From contig NZ_PJAU01000033.1 of NCBI RefSeq assembly GCF_002836255.1, positions 310,001 to 374,000 on the forward strand: a stretch of DNA of 64,000 nt, written 5' to 3'. Source of the stretch: Colwellia sp. 75C3. GTDB lineage: Bacteria; Pseudomonadota; Gammaproteobacteria; Enterobacterales; Alteromonadaceae. The notes beneath the pieces were generated by a model, which saw only the letters and a list, made by a program, of their open reading frames with translations, did no database searches and was not told the origin of the DNA. Position numbers and translations under genes: made by a program. Below, one piece after another: positions 8,344 to 17,403 of this stretch (position 1 is its first letter; each line of letters begins with the position of its first letter).

Positions 8344-9330
8344 ATGGTAAAAATTATCACGCTGATAAGTGCAATAAGCGCGTTAAGTATTTTCGGTTGT
8401 AGCCAGCAAGAAGTTCATACTGGTAAATCAGAATTAGCGTTAAGTTATAGTGATAACATTATTACCGCATCGGCGCTGTCTAAGGATGGTCAGTTTAATT
8501 TGGTTGCTGATGGTAAAACAGTGTGTTTATGGAATAAAAAACAGGTTGAATCACCATCACATTGTTTAACTGGCAAGGAAGCTGAGTTCATTGAATTACT
8601 TGATATTAGTGAAAACAATCAGTTTTACTTAGTCTCAAATCAAGTGTCTGTACGCTTGTATTCAGTGCAGGGTAATAAGCATATCGGTGAATGGCAAGTT
8701 GAAGGCAACATCATTAACGATATGGATATATCCGAAAATGGCAGTAAAATATTACTAGGTTTTCGCAGTGGTAAAGCCAGTATTATTGATGTTAAACGTA
8801 ACAAAGTAAGCACTTTTGAAAAGCATAGGTTAGACATTAATTCGGTGAGCTTATCTGACAATGGTGAAATGGCATTTACCGGTTCAAGTGATAAAATTGC
8901 TCGTTTATGGCAAACAAGCTCAGGGGAAAATGTTCATGAATTCTCTCATGGTTCAAGAGTAAACCATGTCAAAATTAGTGCAGATGCCAAGATTGCTTTT
9001 ACCCTAGATGCGATAAAAGATCGTACCTTTTGGGATTTATCAACGGGAAAAGTCTTATCTGAATTAGATACTAATTTACGTTTCTTCGAGTTTAATGATT
9101 CACTTTTTTCCAGTGACAATTCATTACTGTTAACGGGCTCTCCTAAGCAGGTAATTAAATTGTGGCGAGTATCTGATGGTGTATTAATTGCTGAATGGCA
9201 ATCGACAATGACACGAGGCAGATCATCAATACTGAGTGTGGCTTATTTAGACCAAGATAAAGTTGTTACTGCTAATAGTGATGGACTATTTGAGCAATGG
9301 GCTTTACCTAAAGCGAAGGCTAATAATTAA
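8344..9330 (+). CDS. WD40-repeat lipoprotein
   Basis: This 328-residue protein has a lipoprotein signal peptide: hydrophobic residues 3-18 and the lipobox 'SIFGC' with Cys19. It should therefore be lipid-anchored in the envelope. The rest is a WD40-type beta-propeller of about six to seven blades ('GSSDKIARLWQTSSGE', 'GSPKQVIKLWRVSDGV', 'KTVCLWNKK'). Such propellers are protein-interaction platforms with no enzymatic residues. 'AAGGAATAG' precedes the ATG. The partner is unknown. A palindromic element follows the stop (9371-9447). Confidence 0.85.
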   Translation: MVKIITLISAISALSIFGCSQQEVHTGKSELALSYSDNIITASALSKDGQFNLVADGKTVCLWNKKQVESPSHCLTGKEAEFIELLDISENNQFYLVSNQVSVRLYSVQGNKHIGEWQVEGNIINDMDISENGSKILLGFRSGKASIIDVKRNKVSTFEKHRLDINSVSLSDNGEMAFTGSSDKIARLWQTSSGENVHEFSHGSRVNHVKISADAKIAFTLDAIKDRTFWDLSTGKVLSELDTNLRFFEFNDSLFSSDNSLLLTGSPKQVIKLWRVSDGVLIAEWQSTMTRGRSSILSVAYLDQDKVVTANSDGLFEQWALPKAKANN

Positions 9331-9370
9331 ATTTTAACGCTATGTAGTTAACTCAGTATATTGCTATAAA

Positions 9371-9447
9371 CGTCATCTTCGAAGTCTTTGATTGAGGATC
9401 CATCACTTTTTAATTGGATCCTCGATTCAGACACTACGGTGATGACG
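9371..9447. repeat. Palindromic intergenic element (CGTCATC type)
   Basis: A 77-base imperfect palindrome lies between convergent genes. The outer ends are CGTCATC (9371-9377) and GATGACG (9441-9447). The inner arms are a perfect GAGGATCCA (9394-9402) and TGGATCCTC (9415-9423), with partly matching sequence between. The form resembles dispersed REP-like elements; the element at 33235-33362 has the same kind of CGTCA...TGACG ends. It may also act as a two-way terminator. Confidence 0.5.
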
Positions 9448-9477
9448 TGCCAGAGCTTTGTAGATAAGCATGTTATA

Positions 9478-10890
9478 TTAAAACGTTAAACTAAACGTTG
9501 CGCCGCCTTGGCTATTATTACGTACCGCAACTTTGCCGTTATGAGCCAGCATCACTTGCCTTGTTAAGGCTAAACCAACACCTGAACCTTCTTTTTTAGT
9601 GGTGAAAAAGGGCACGAAAATTTGCGTCATATTTTCATCTTCAATACCTTTACCATTATCCGCCACTTCAATAACGACATGACCTCTGACATTTAGAAAG
9701 GCATTTAGCATTATTTTTGAAGCAAGGTTCTGTTGTTCTATAGGTCTGTCTACTTTAGCTAGAGCGTGTTCGGCATTAAGTAGTAAGTTAAGTAGTATTT
9801 GCTCGATCATGTCAGGATCAACATGAATATCTAAGGCTTGAGGAACAATACTACAAGTTAATTCAATGTCACTTTGTTGCCAATTTTGTTTGGCTAACGT
9901 GCTTACATGATCAAACAGGGTCGCTACTGATACGGTTCTTTTATTGGGGCAAGGTAGGCGCGTTAAACGGCGATAACTAGTGACAAACTGCATTAAACCA
10001 TCACTTCTTCTGGCAACGGTTTTTACTGCCGATAAAACATCATCTAATTCCTCGCTTAACTCCTCTGCTAATTTTTGAGGAATCTCTTCACTAATAGCTG
10101 ATAAGGTCTGTGTTTTTTCTTGAACATCTTGTACTAGGTCGACTGCTGTTTTAGCCAATGAGGCTACCGGGGTAATGCTGTTCATTATCTCGTGTGTTAA
10201 GACACTAACCAAATCTTGCCAAGCTTGCAGTTGAGCTAAGGCGAGTTCACTTTGAATGTCTTGCATACTGAGTAAGGTTTCTCGATTTGTAGCGGTAATA
10301 ATCTCAGTGGCTGAGATTATTAACTTATGTTCCATGTCATCAATAGTGATATTCACCAGCGTACGCTCACCAGCTAAAATACCTTGTAATTTTTTTGGGA
10401 AATCCTCATTAAACTTTGCCATATCATCGATATGGGTAACGGCATTAGTACCAAATAAACGTCTGACACTGTTGTTCCATAAAGTAATTTTACCCTTGTG
10501 GTCGATGCTTAATAGCGGCACAGGTACATGCTCAATAACGGCTTTAATGTGACGTAACTCTGCTTCTTGATTTGAACGTACCGCTTGAATTCGCTTTAAA
10601 ATATCAGTAAAGGTTGAGCCTAATTCATCAAACCCAGTACCGAGGGACTTTAGCTCAAATCGCTGTGAAAAGTCGGCATGGCGTACGGCATCAAAAAAAC
10701 GTACTAACTCAGCATTGGTTTTGGAAATAAAACGTATTATTTCAAAAAACTGAATAACAAGTACTGCAGTTAGCAGTAGTACCGTTGCGTGATATCCCTC
10801 ATGCATAACTGCTTGCGTCAGAAAAATCAGCGTTAGCATAGCTAAAATTGTGCGCATGGCTATTAATAGTGAAAATCGTTTAAAGTCCAT
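9478..10890 (-). CDS. NtrB/NtrY-like sensor histidine kinase (system 1)
   Basis: This inner-membrane kinase has two N-terminal membrane segments (about 8-28 and 33-52), a HAMP-like linker, and a PAS-like domain ('VIEHVPVPLLSIDHKGKIT'). A HisKA H-box follows ('LTHEIMNSITPV'), and then a HATPase_c domain with N box 'LLNLLLNAEHAL' and G boxes 'DNGKGIED' and 'GSGVGLAL'. I place the start at ATG 10890, with AGGATGG about ten bases upstream. An in-frame GTG at 10920 gives a ten-residue longer form with no ribosome site. The gene overlaps the preceding regulator by 11 bases, so they are co-translated. It should phosphorylate that regulator. The signal is unknown; the short periplasmic loop suggests membrane-borne sensing. 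Confidence 0.93.
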   Translation of the reverse strand: MDFKRFSLLIAMRTILAMLTLIFLTQAVMHEGYHATVLLLTAVLVIQFFEIIRFISKTNAELVRFFDAVRHADFSQRFELKSLGTGFDELGSTFTDILKRIQAVRSNQEAELRHIKAVIEHVPVPLLSIDHKGKITLWNNSVRRLFGTNAVTHIDDMAKFNEDFPKKLQGILAGERTLVNITIDDMEHKLIISATEIITATNRETLLSMQDIQSELALAQLQAWQDLVSVLTHEIMNSITPVASLAKTAVDLVQDVQEKTQTLSAISEEIPQKLAEELSEELDDVLSAVKTVARRSDGLMQFVTSYRRLTRLPCPNKRTVSVATLFDHVSTLAKQNWQQSDIELTCSIVPQALDIHVDPDMIEQILLNLLLNAEHALAKVDRPIEQQNLASKIMLNAFLNVRGHVVIEVADNGKGIEDENMTQIFVPFFTTKKEGSGVGLALTRQVMLAHNGKVAVRNNSQGGATFSLTF

Positions 10891-12313
10891 ATTTTTCCAT
10901 CCTACGGTAAAGTGCGGCACGTGTTAAACCAAGCTCTTTGGCTGTGTGACTAATATTAAAACGATGCTTCTTCAATGCTAAAGCAATAACGTTTTTTTCT
11001 ATTTGCTCTAAATTGAGTTCCGTTGGCAGTGTCATATCAGCATCTTGAGTGATTGTCTGATCTACTGCTGACATTGATGAACTCGATTTAACAGGGCTAA
11101 CAACATCAAGCTGAAAATCAGCAGCTGTAAGCATTTCAGACTGGCTTAATATCATTGCACGCTCAATGGCGTGGCGAAGTTCTCGAATATTACCTGGCCA
11201 AGCATAAGAAGAAATTGCCGTTAATGCCTCATTGCTTAGCTGTTTAGTGCTGTTACCTTGCTGTTGATATTTCTTGGCGTAAAACTCGACATAATGTTGA
11301 GCAAGTAGCGCTATGTCCTCGCTACGTTCACGTAAAGGCGGTAATTTAATTTCAACCGTATTAAGTCTAAATAATAAATCTTGTCGAAAATGTTGTTCAT
11401 CTTTGAGGGTTTCTTTATTTAAGTTGGTAGCTGACACTACTCTGACATTAAACGCGACCGCTTTATTTTCACCCAAGGGCGTTACTTTTCGCTGTTCTAA
11501 GACGGTAAGTAATTTTGCTTGTAAGTGCAGTGGTAAATTTCCTAGTTCATCTAAGAACAATGTACCGCCATCTGCCGCTTGTAAACGACCCACTCTGTCG
11601 TGCTGAGCACCAGTAAAGGCCCCCTTTTTATGACCAAATAGTTCACTTTCAAATAAAGTTTCGCTAATCGCGCCTAAATCTACCGACATAAAAACTTGTT
11701 GCGCACGCGTGCTTTGCTGATGTATTTCTCTGGCAACCAGCTCTTTTCCGGTGCCATTTTCACCCAATATCATTACATTCGCTTCGGTCGGAGCAGAGCG
11801 AGCGATTAGTGATTGTATCTGCTGCATGGCTTGAGATTGACCCAGCATATTTTGCTGATTGGCCGAGTTACTGGCTTGTACTAATACCTTGTTGGTTTCT
11901 CGTAATGTTTGTGCTTCACTACGGCTTCTGCCCAGCAATACTGCGGTGGATACCGTCGCGATAACTTTTTCATTTTGCCAAGGTTTGGCAATATAGTCAG
12001 TGGCACCTAACTTCATGGCATCAACCGCAACATTAACGCCACCATGGGCGGTGATCATGATAATGACACTTTGTGGTTTGATCTCTAATATTTTTTGTAG
12101 CCAATAAAATCCTTGCGCGCCGGAGCTTTCACCCGGACCAAAATTCATATCTAAAATGATGGCGTCAAAGTGCTGATCGTTAATAAAACGGGGAATATGC
12201 TCAGGTACATTACAGGTGCTTACCTGGGAAAAATGACGTTTTAGCAGGAGCTTACCTGCAGTTAAAATATCTTCATCGTCATCCACAATGAGGATCTTAC
12301 CTTCTTTTTTCAC
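10880..12313 (-). CDS. Sigma-54-dependent NtrC-family response regulator (system 1)
   Basis: The 477-residue protein has three domains. A receiver domain (1-125) has 'ILIVDDDED' and the probable phospho-acceptor Asp in 'IILDMNFG'. An AAA+ sigma-54 activator domain (about 150-380) has Walker A 'GENGTGKE', the sigma-54 contact loop GAFTGA and Walker B 'GGTLFLDELG'. A Fis-type helix-turn-helix lies at the end ('LTRAALYRRMEKYGL'). The start is GTG with AGGA nine bases upstream. It is divergent from the exporter genes. The intergenic region holds two tandem operators and a sigma-54 promoter, so I infer that it activates the exporter when phosphorylated by the adjacent kinase. Confidence 0.95.
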   Translation of the reverse strand: MKKEGKILIVDDDEDILTAGKLLLKRHFSQVSTCNVPEHIPRFINDQHFDAIILDMNFGPGESSGAQGFYWLQKILEIKPQSVIIMITAHGGVNVAVDAMKLGATDYIAKPWQNEKVIATVSTAVLLGRSRSEAQTLRETNKVLVQASNSANQQNMLGQSQAMQQIQSLIARSAPTEANVMILGENGTGKELVAREIHQQSTRAQQVFMSVDLGAISETLFESELFGHKKGAFTGAQHDRVGRLQAADGGTLFLDELGNLPLHLQAKLLTVLEQRKVTPLGENKAVAFNVRVVSATNLNKETLKDEQHFRQDLLFRLNTVEIKLPPLRERSEDIALLAQHYVEFYAKKYQQQGNSTKQLSNEALTAISSYAWPGNIRELRHAIERAMILSQSEMLTAADFQLDVVSPVKSSSSMSAVDQTITQDADMTLPTELNLEQIEKNVIALALKKHRFNISHTAKELGLTRAALYRRMEKYGL

Positions 12314-12432
12314 GCTTAATTGTCCTTTAAATAGGGTTAGTGCATTACGGTGATATCGCTCGTACCTAGCTTGTTTTTAGGCAGAGCTTAAATTTTTGTT
12401 AACAGTGTTTTAATCAATACTACTACACAAAG

Positions 12433-12469
12433 TGTTCATTAACGTACACCTACTGTTCATTAACGTACA
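12433..12469. promoter_or_regulatory. Tandem operator pair, probable enhancer of the system 1 regulator
   Basis: Two identical 16-base copies of TGTTCATTAACGTACA lie at 12433-12448 and 12454-12469, 21 bp apart centre to centre, which is two helical turns. Each copy is an imperfect palindrome (12 of 16 positions symmetrical), as expected for a Fis-type dimer. They lie roughly 95-120 bp upstream of the predicted sigma-54 start, the usual enhancer distance for NtrC-type activators. Confidence 0.7.
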
Positions 12470-12531
12470 GTTCAAATCAATGTTATTTTCAGTTGTGTTT
12501 TAAAGTCATATAAAAACAGTTAGTTACAAGT

Positions 12532-12547
12532 TGGAACGATTATTGGA
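12532..12547 (+). promoter_or_regulatory. Sigma-54 promoter of exporter system 1
   Basis: TGGAACGATTATTGGA matches the -24/-12 consensus TGGCACG-N4-TTGCW except at two positions. The invariant GG (12533-12534) and the -12 G (12545) have the exact 12-base spacing. The predicted start is near 12557, leaving a leader of about 22 bases before the adaptor ATG. The -12 element has GG rather than GC, which may weaken it. Confidence 0.65.
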
Positions 12548-12578
12548 TTACTAAAGCTAATTAAAAGGTAAATTTATT

Positions 12579-13889
12579 ATGGCTAAAGTTAATATGACAA
12601 AAAGCAGCACTCCACTTACTTCTGTCACTACCGCTGTTTCAGGCGCTGGTATGGATCGTAAAGTTAGCACTAATGTTAGCCCAATGAAAAAATGGCTAAG
12701 CTTTATATTGATAATACTAATCGTTGTTTTTGCTGGTTACATGATTGCTGGTAAAAGCACGGGCAAAGTTTTATCGGTAGATAATAGCCGCATAGTGATT
12801 TCAAAAGTGACTTCGGGTGTATTTGAAGATTTTATCCCCATTCGTGGTCGTGTTACGCCAGCAAAAACAGTGTATTTAGATGCCATTGAGGGCGGGCGAG
12901 TAGAACGAATTCTGGTAGAAGATGGTGCTAATTTAACGGCGGGCAATCTTATCGTAGAGTTATCAAATGCTTCATTGCAACTTAGCGCATTAGGTAATGA
13001 AACACGTGTAGCAGAGCAGCTAAACAATATGCGCTCAATTGAATTAAACCTAGAGCAAAACCGTCTACAACATAAGCGTAATATTGTTGATATTAAACAC
13101 CAAATTAAATTACTAACTCGCCAAGTTGACCGCGCACAATCACTTATTGCTTCTGGCGCTATTACCAAGACACAAGTAGAAGATAGCGAAGATACCTTGG
13201 TTTGGTATAAAGAGCGTTTGGCGTTAACCCTTGAAAGTCAGCAATCAGATGCTCGTATGCAAGGTGAGCAATTAGCCTTTTTAAAAGACACCAGTAGCCG
13301 TTTAGAAAGTAACTTAGCTATTTCACGTCAAAACTTAGACAACATGAATGTCAAAGCGCCTGTAGCGGGCACGTTATCAGGCTTTAATGTTGAAGTAGGG
13401 CAAAGCATTGCCCGTGGTGAGCGTCTTGGCCAAATAGATACCCCTAACGATTATAAGTTAACAGCCTTTATTGATGAGTTTTATCTAGGCCGTGTTGATA
13501 TTGGTCAAACGGCGACTTATCAAAATTATTCATTGGTTATTTCTAAAGTTTATCCGCAAGTACAAAACGGTCAGTTTGAAGTAGATTTCAAATTTATCGC
13601 TGAGCAACCTAAAGGTATTCGCCGCGGCCAAACTATTCAAATTAAGCTGACGTTAGGCGATGCCAGTGAAGCGCGGTTAATCCCTAATGGTGCATTCTTT
13701 CAAGATACTGGTGGCAAGTGGATGTTTGTTGTTAGTCCTGATGGCAGTAAAGCAGTGAAGCGTAACGTGCGCCTAGGTCGACGTAATAACCAGTTTATTG
13801 AAGTGATTGAAGGGCTTGAACTAGGTGAGGAAGTTGTGACTAGCCCTTATAGCAGCTACCAAGATATGCAAACACTTAACTTTAATTAA
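12579..13889 (+). CDS. Periplasmic adaptor (membrane fusion protein) of MacAB-like exporter, system 1
   Basis: A 436-residue HlyD/MacA-family adaptor. A cytoplasmic N terminus of about 35 residues precedes a single membrane anchor (about 37-58). A barrel-sandwich half follows ('VYLDAIEGGRVERILVEDGA'), then a long coiled-coil hairpin (about 130-250), the second lipoyl-like half ('VKAPVAGTLSGFNVEVGQSI') and beta-barrel domains. It should bridge the inner-membrane ABC permease to an outer-membrane channel, although no TolC-like gene is nearby. AAAAGG precedes the ATG. It is the first gene of the sigma-54 promoter unit, with the ATPase 137 bases downstream. Confidence 0.92.
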   Translation: MAKVNMTKSSTPLTSVTTAVSGAGMDRKVSTNVSPMKKWLSFILIILIVVFAGYMIAGKSTGKVLSVDNSRIVISKVTSGVFEDFIPIRGRVTPAKTVYLDAIEGGRVERILVEDGANLTAGNLIVELSNASLQLSALGNETRVAEQLNNMRSIELNLEQNRLQHKRNIVDIKHQIKLLTRQVDRAQSLIASGAITKTQVEDSEDTLVWYKERLALTLESQQSDARMQGEQLAFLKDTSSRLESNLAISRQNLDNMNVKAPVAGTLSGFNVEVGQSIARGERLGQIDTPNDYKLTAFIDEFYLGRVDIGQTATYQNYSLVISKVYPQVQNGQFEVDFKFIAEQPKGIRRGQTIQIKLTLGDASEARLIPNGAFFQDTGGKWMFVVSPDGSKAVKRNVRLGRRNNQFIEVIEGLELGEEVVTSPYSSYQDMQTLNFN

Positions 13890-14026
13890 GGGCGATTAGC
13901 CGCACTGAGCCTATAGAAACGATTTATTAGACAATTATTTATACCTGAAATTTATAGCAAAAGATAAAAAACAATTAATAACTGAACAGCACATTAAAAG
14001 ACTCATGAAGAGCAAAGGAATTTACC

Positions 14027-14719
14027 ATGCTAAAACTACATAATTTAACACGCGTATATCAAACTGAAGACGTAGAAACATCGGCTTTGAACAATGTAAA
14101 TATTGAAATTGCCCAAGGCGAGTTTGTTGCCATTATGGGGCCATCAGGTTGTGGTAAATCAACCTTACTTAATGCTATTGGTATGTTGGATTCACCGAGT
14201 AGTGGTGACTATATTTTTAACGGGGAAAATGTTGCGGGTTATTCAGAAAAACAGCTATCCGTTATTCGTAAAAAAAGCATTGGCTTTATCTTTCAAAACT
14301 TCAACTTGATTGATGAGTTAACCGTGGCTGAAAATATTGAATTAGCCTTAATTTATCACAACATCCCATCAGCAGAGCGCAAAGCTAAAGTTGAAAAGGT
14401 TATGGATAAAGTCGGTATTGCTCATCGCGCTAAGCACTTACCTAGTCAGTTATCGGGCGGTCAGCAACAACGTGTTGCCGTTGCTAGAGCCGTTGTTGGT
14501 GATCAAAAAATGATTTTGGCTGATGAACCCACGGGTAATTTAGATAGTGCTCACGGTCAAGAAGTGATGGAAATGTTACAAGCACTTAACGATGAAGGCA
14601 CCACCATAGTAATGGTGACGCATAGCCCAGCACACGCTGATTACGCGAGACGTACTATTAATTTATTTGATGGTCATGTGGTTGCAGAAAGTGTTCGTGC
14701 CACCGAGCAAACGGCTTAA
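14027..14719 (+). CDS. ABC transporter ATP-binding protein, LolD/MacB type (system 1)
   Basis: This 230-residue cytoplasmic ATPase belongs to the MacB/LolD/FtsE group. Walker A is 'GPSGCGKST', the Q-loop region is 'IGFIFQNFNLIDELTVAENI', the signature is 'LSGGQQQRVAVARA', Walker B is 'MILADEPTGNLD' and the H-loop His is in 'MVTHSPAHA'. The length is normal for a free-standing ATPase. It sits between the adaptor and the permease gene (34-base gap), and two copies should power the permease. It is highly similar in layout to the ATPase at 35813-36532. Confidence 0.95.
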   Translation: MLKLHNLTRVYQTEDVETSALNNVNIEIAQGEFVAIMGPSGCGKSTLLNAIGMLDSPSSGDYIFNGENVAGYSEKQLSVIRKKSIGFIFQNFNLIDELTVAENIELALIYHNIPSAERKAKVEKVMDKVGIAHRAKHLPSQLSGGQQQRVAVARAVVGDQKMILADEPTGNLDSAHGQEVMEMLQALNDEGTTIVMVTHSPAHADYARRTINLFDGHVVAESVRATEQTA

Positions 14720-14753
14720 CTTTAATTAATGTCATTAGCATTAGGAAAAAATT

Positions 14754-17264
14754 ATGTTTCACAATTACCTTATTACCGCTTGGCGCAATATCATTAAAAA
14801 CGGTATTTTTTCGGTTATTAACATTTTTGGTTTAGCCATTGGTTTAATGAGCTGTATTTTAATCATGTTATTTGTTCGCCAAGAATCAGGTTTTGATACC
14901 TGGATTAAAGATCATGGTCAACTAGTACGTACGCACACTGCTTATTCTATTCCTAATCAAGAACCGTTTGATTCTGTACGATCTGCGGGTAGCATGATGG
15001 AAGCAATTCGTGATTATGCTAAAAATGAAATTGAAACCGGCGTACGCTTTATTCAGTTTGATATGACAGTAAGACAAAATGAAAATGCCTTTCCAGAGCA
15101 ATTTACTATGGTTGATGGCAGTTTTTTTAATGTTTTTGATTTGCCTTTTATTCATGGTTCTAAAGAGTCTTCATTTAAAAAACCAATGGATTTGGTTATC
15201 ACTGAAGAGTTAGCTTACAAATACTTTGGCAAAAGTGATGTTGTTGGTGAAACACTTACCGTGTGTTGTGTTGCTGGCAATACGTCAACCTTGACTATCA
15301 CTGGCGTGATGAAAAACTTACCTGATGCAACGCATTTGAATACTGATATGGTGATTTATTTACAGCCAGCCTTGTTTAGCGACGGTGATGGTATGTTGAA
15401 GACTTGGACTAGCTTGAACGTTTATACCTATTTTAAATTGAATCCAGGTATTGTACCTGAGCAATTACAAGAGCGTATTGATTTCTGGATGAATAATGAA
15501 AGTCCACTTGTTGAAATGCTCGTTAATATTTTAGGTGAAAAATCCTCAGGCAAGCAGGTGACTGATCTTGTTAAAATGCACGTAATGCCGGTATCAGACT
15601 TGCATTTACATGCTAAAAGCCAAGCGGGTAATGGTGGTGACTTAACGCCAATGGGTGATAGTAAAATGATCACTACCTTTATCATTGTTGCTAGCTTAGT
15701 GTTACTTATCGCTTGTATAAACTTCATGAATTTATCTACTGCAAAAGCCAGTAAAAGAGCGCGAGAAGTGGCTATGCGAAAAGTACTAGGTGCGAGCAGA
15801 ACCCAAGTGGCCATTCAGTTTTTAGGCGAAGCCATTGCCTTAGTTTTACTGTCATTACTGTTTGCTTTAGTCGCTGTTGAGTTAGTGTTACCTATATATA
15901 ATGAACTGTTAGGTAAAGAATTAGCCTTACATTTGTTTGATGATCCCAGTTTATTGTTCAGCTTAATTGGCCTTGCTGTCTGTGTCGGCATTGGCGCTGG
16001 AATTTACCCAGCACTGTATTTATCACGTTTTTTACCAGGACAAATTCTAAAATCAAGTAAAAATGTCGAGTCGAAAAATTCAGCAAAATTTAGAAGCGTA
16101 CTGGTGGTATTTCAATTCACAACATCCATTGTTTTAGTGATTTCAACCTTGGTTGTTTATGGCCAAACGATTTTTTCTAATAACATGGAAGTGGGTTATG
16201 AAAGCGATAATAAGTTGGTGCTTAATATTCGTAACGCAGGCGATAACGTAGCAAGTTTAAAGCAAGAGTTATTAAACTTGCCTGAAGTGACGAGTGTCGT
16301 TGTCTCTTCTGAAGCACCATCTCAAGATTTTGAGAATAATAACAACTTCAAATTATTAGAGCCACATGCCAATGGCGGCGCTAATGAAGCTAAACTAATA
16401 AATTATCATAATATGGGCTATGGATTTTTTGAAGCTTATCAAGTGAAGCCGATAGCAGGTCGATTGTTTGATGAAAACTTTGGTTCAGACACTATTAAAC
16501 AAGTTGCCAAAGATGAAGTGGGTAAATCAAGTGTGGTACTGAATAGCTCTGCCTTGAAAAAATTTGGCTTTAGCAGTGCAGAAGATGCTATTGGTAAAAC
16601 ATTGGAAAGTGATATCAGAGGGACACAGCATTTAACCATCATTGGCGTTATCCCTGACATTTACTTTCGTTCTATTAAATTTGGCGTAAGAGCTTCGGTA
16701 TATACATTAAATCCAGAACGTTTTCGCGTAGCAAATATTTCTTTTACCACCAATAATATACCGAGTTTGATTCGTACAATTGAAGGTGTATGGAAGAATA
16801 GTGTACCGATGCAGCCGATTAACTTGCAGTTTTTAAGTGAAATGATGGCGGAGCAATACCATGATGAACTAACCACTGCGCAGTTGTTCTTGGTGTTCTC
16901 ATTAATTGCTATTGTGATTGCGTGTTTGGGTTTATATGGTTTATCTGCTTTTACAGTAGAAAGAAGAACCAAAGAAATTGGTATCAGAAAAGTGATGGGT
17001 GCCACTGTTACAGATATTGTTGGTTTGCTTATTTGGCAATTTTCAAAACCGGTAGTGCTGGCGAACCTCATTGCTTGGCCTATTGCCGCTTACTTGATGT
17101 TAACGTGGTTAGAGTCATTTCCTTATCGCATAGGGGCTATTTGGCTAGTGCCAATCTGTTTAGGCGTGGGTTTGTTATCATTAATTATTGCGTGGAGCAC
17201 AGTAGGTGGTAATGCCGCTAAAGTAGCGAGAAAAAACCCAATCAAAGCACTTAGGTATGAATAA
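14754..17264 (+). CDS. ABC transporter permease, double FtsX/MacB type (system 1)
   Basis: An 836-residue inner-membrane permease with two MacB-periplasmic/FtsX halves. A first membrane helix (about 20-42) precedes a periplasmic domain and an FtsX block near 310-430 (with the 'REVAMRKVLGASRTQV' coupling motif). A second such set follows, with the C-terminal FtsX block holding 'TKEIGIRKVMGATVTDIV'. It ends 'NPIKALRYE', the standard tail of this family. A single polypeptide with both halves can work without a second permease. It probably exports peptides or lipophilic compounds, or performs mechanotransmission like MacB. A bidirectional terminator follows. Confidence 0.93.
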   Translation: MFHNYLITAWRNIIKNGIFSVINIFGLAIGLMSCILIMLFVRQESGFDTWIKDHGQLVRTHTAYSIPNQEPFDSVRSAGSMMEAIRDYAKNEIETGVRFIQFDMTVRQNENAFPEQFTMVDGSFFNVFDLPFIHGSKESSFKKPMDLVITEELAYKYFGKSDVVGETLTVCCVAGNTSTLTITGVMKNLPDATHLNTDMVIYLQPALFSDGDGMLKTWTSLNVYTYFKLNPGIVPEQLQERIDFWMNNESPLVEMLVNILGEKSSGKQVTDLVKMHVMPVSDLHLHAKSQAGNGGDLTPMGDSKMITTFIIVASLVLLIACINFMNLSTAKASKRAREVAMRKVLGASRTQVAIQFLGEAIALVLLSLLFALVAVELVLPIYNELLGKELALHLFDDPSLLFSLIGLAVCVGIGAGIYPALYLSRFLPGQILKSSKNVESKNSAKFRSVLVVFQFTTSIVLVISTLVVYGQTIFSNNMEVGYESDNKLVLNIRNAGDNVASLKQELLNLPEVTSVVVSSEAPSQDFENNNNFKLLEPHANGGANEAKLINYHNMGYGFFEAYQVKPIAGRLFDENFGSDTIKQVAKDEVGKSSVVLNSSALKKFGFSSAEDAIGKTLESDIRGTQHLTIIGVIPDIYFRSIKFGVRASVYTLNPERFRVANISFTTNNIPSLIRTIEGVWKNSVPMQPINLQFLSEMMAEQYHDELTTAQLFLVFSLIAIVIACLGLYGLSAFTVERRTKEIGIRKVMGATVTDIVGLLIWQFSKPVVLANLIAWPIAAYLMLTWLESFPYRIGAIWLVPICLGVGLLSLIIAWSTVGGNAAKVARKNPIKALRYE

Positions 17265-17345
17265 AAAAGAGCATGAAAATAGTAATGATTTAGCTAAGTA
17301 GACATTCTGTTTAGCTGAGCGTTACTCATACTAAGATAGAGTAAT

Positions 17346-17378
17346 AAAGGGCAATGAATAGTATTCATTGCCCTTTTT
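17346..17378. terminator. Bidirectional terminator
   Basis: Fifteen-base perfect arms AAAGGGCAATGAATA (17346-17360) and its complement (17362-17376) are flanked by A and T runs on both sides. It sits between the exporter permease (+) and the LysR gene (-), which end toward each other, and can terminate both. Confidence 0.85.
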
Positions 17379-17403
17379 CTTGCTGGTCTTGCTTTTTATG
17401 GCA

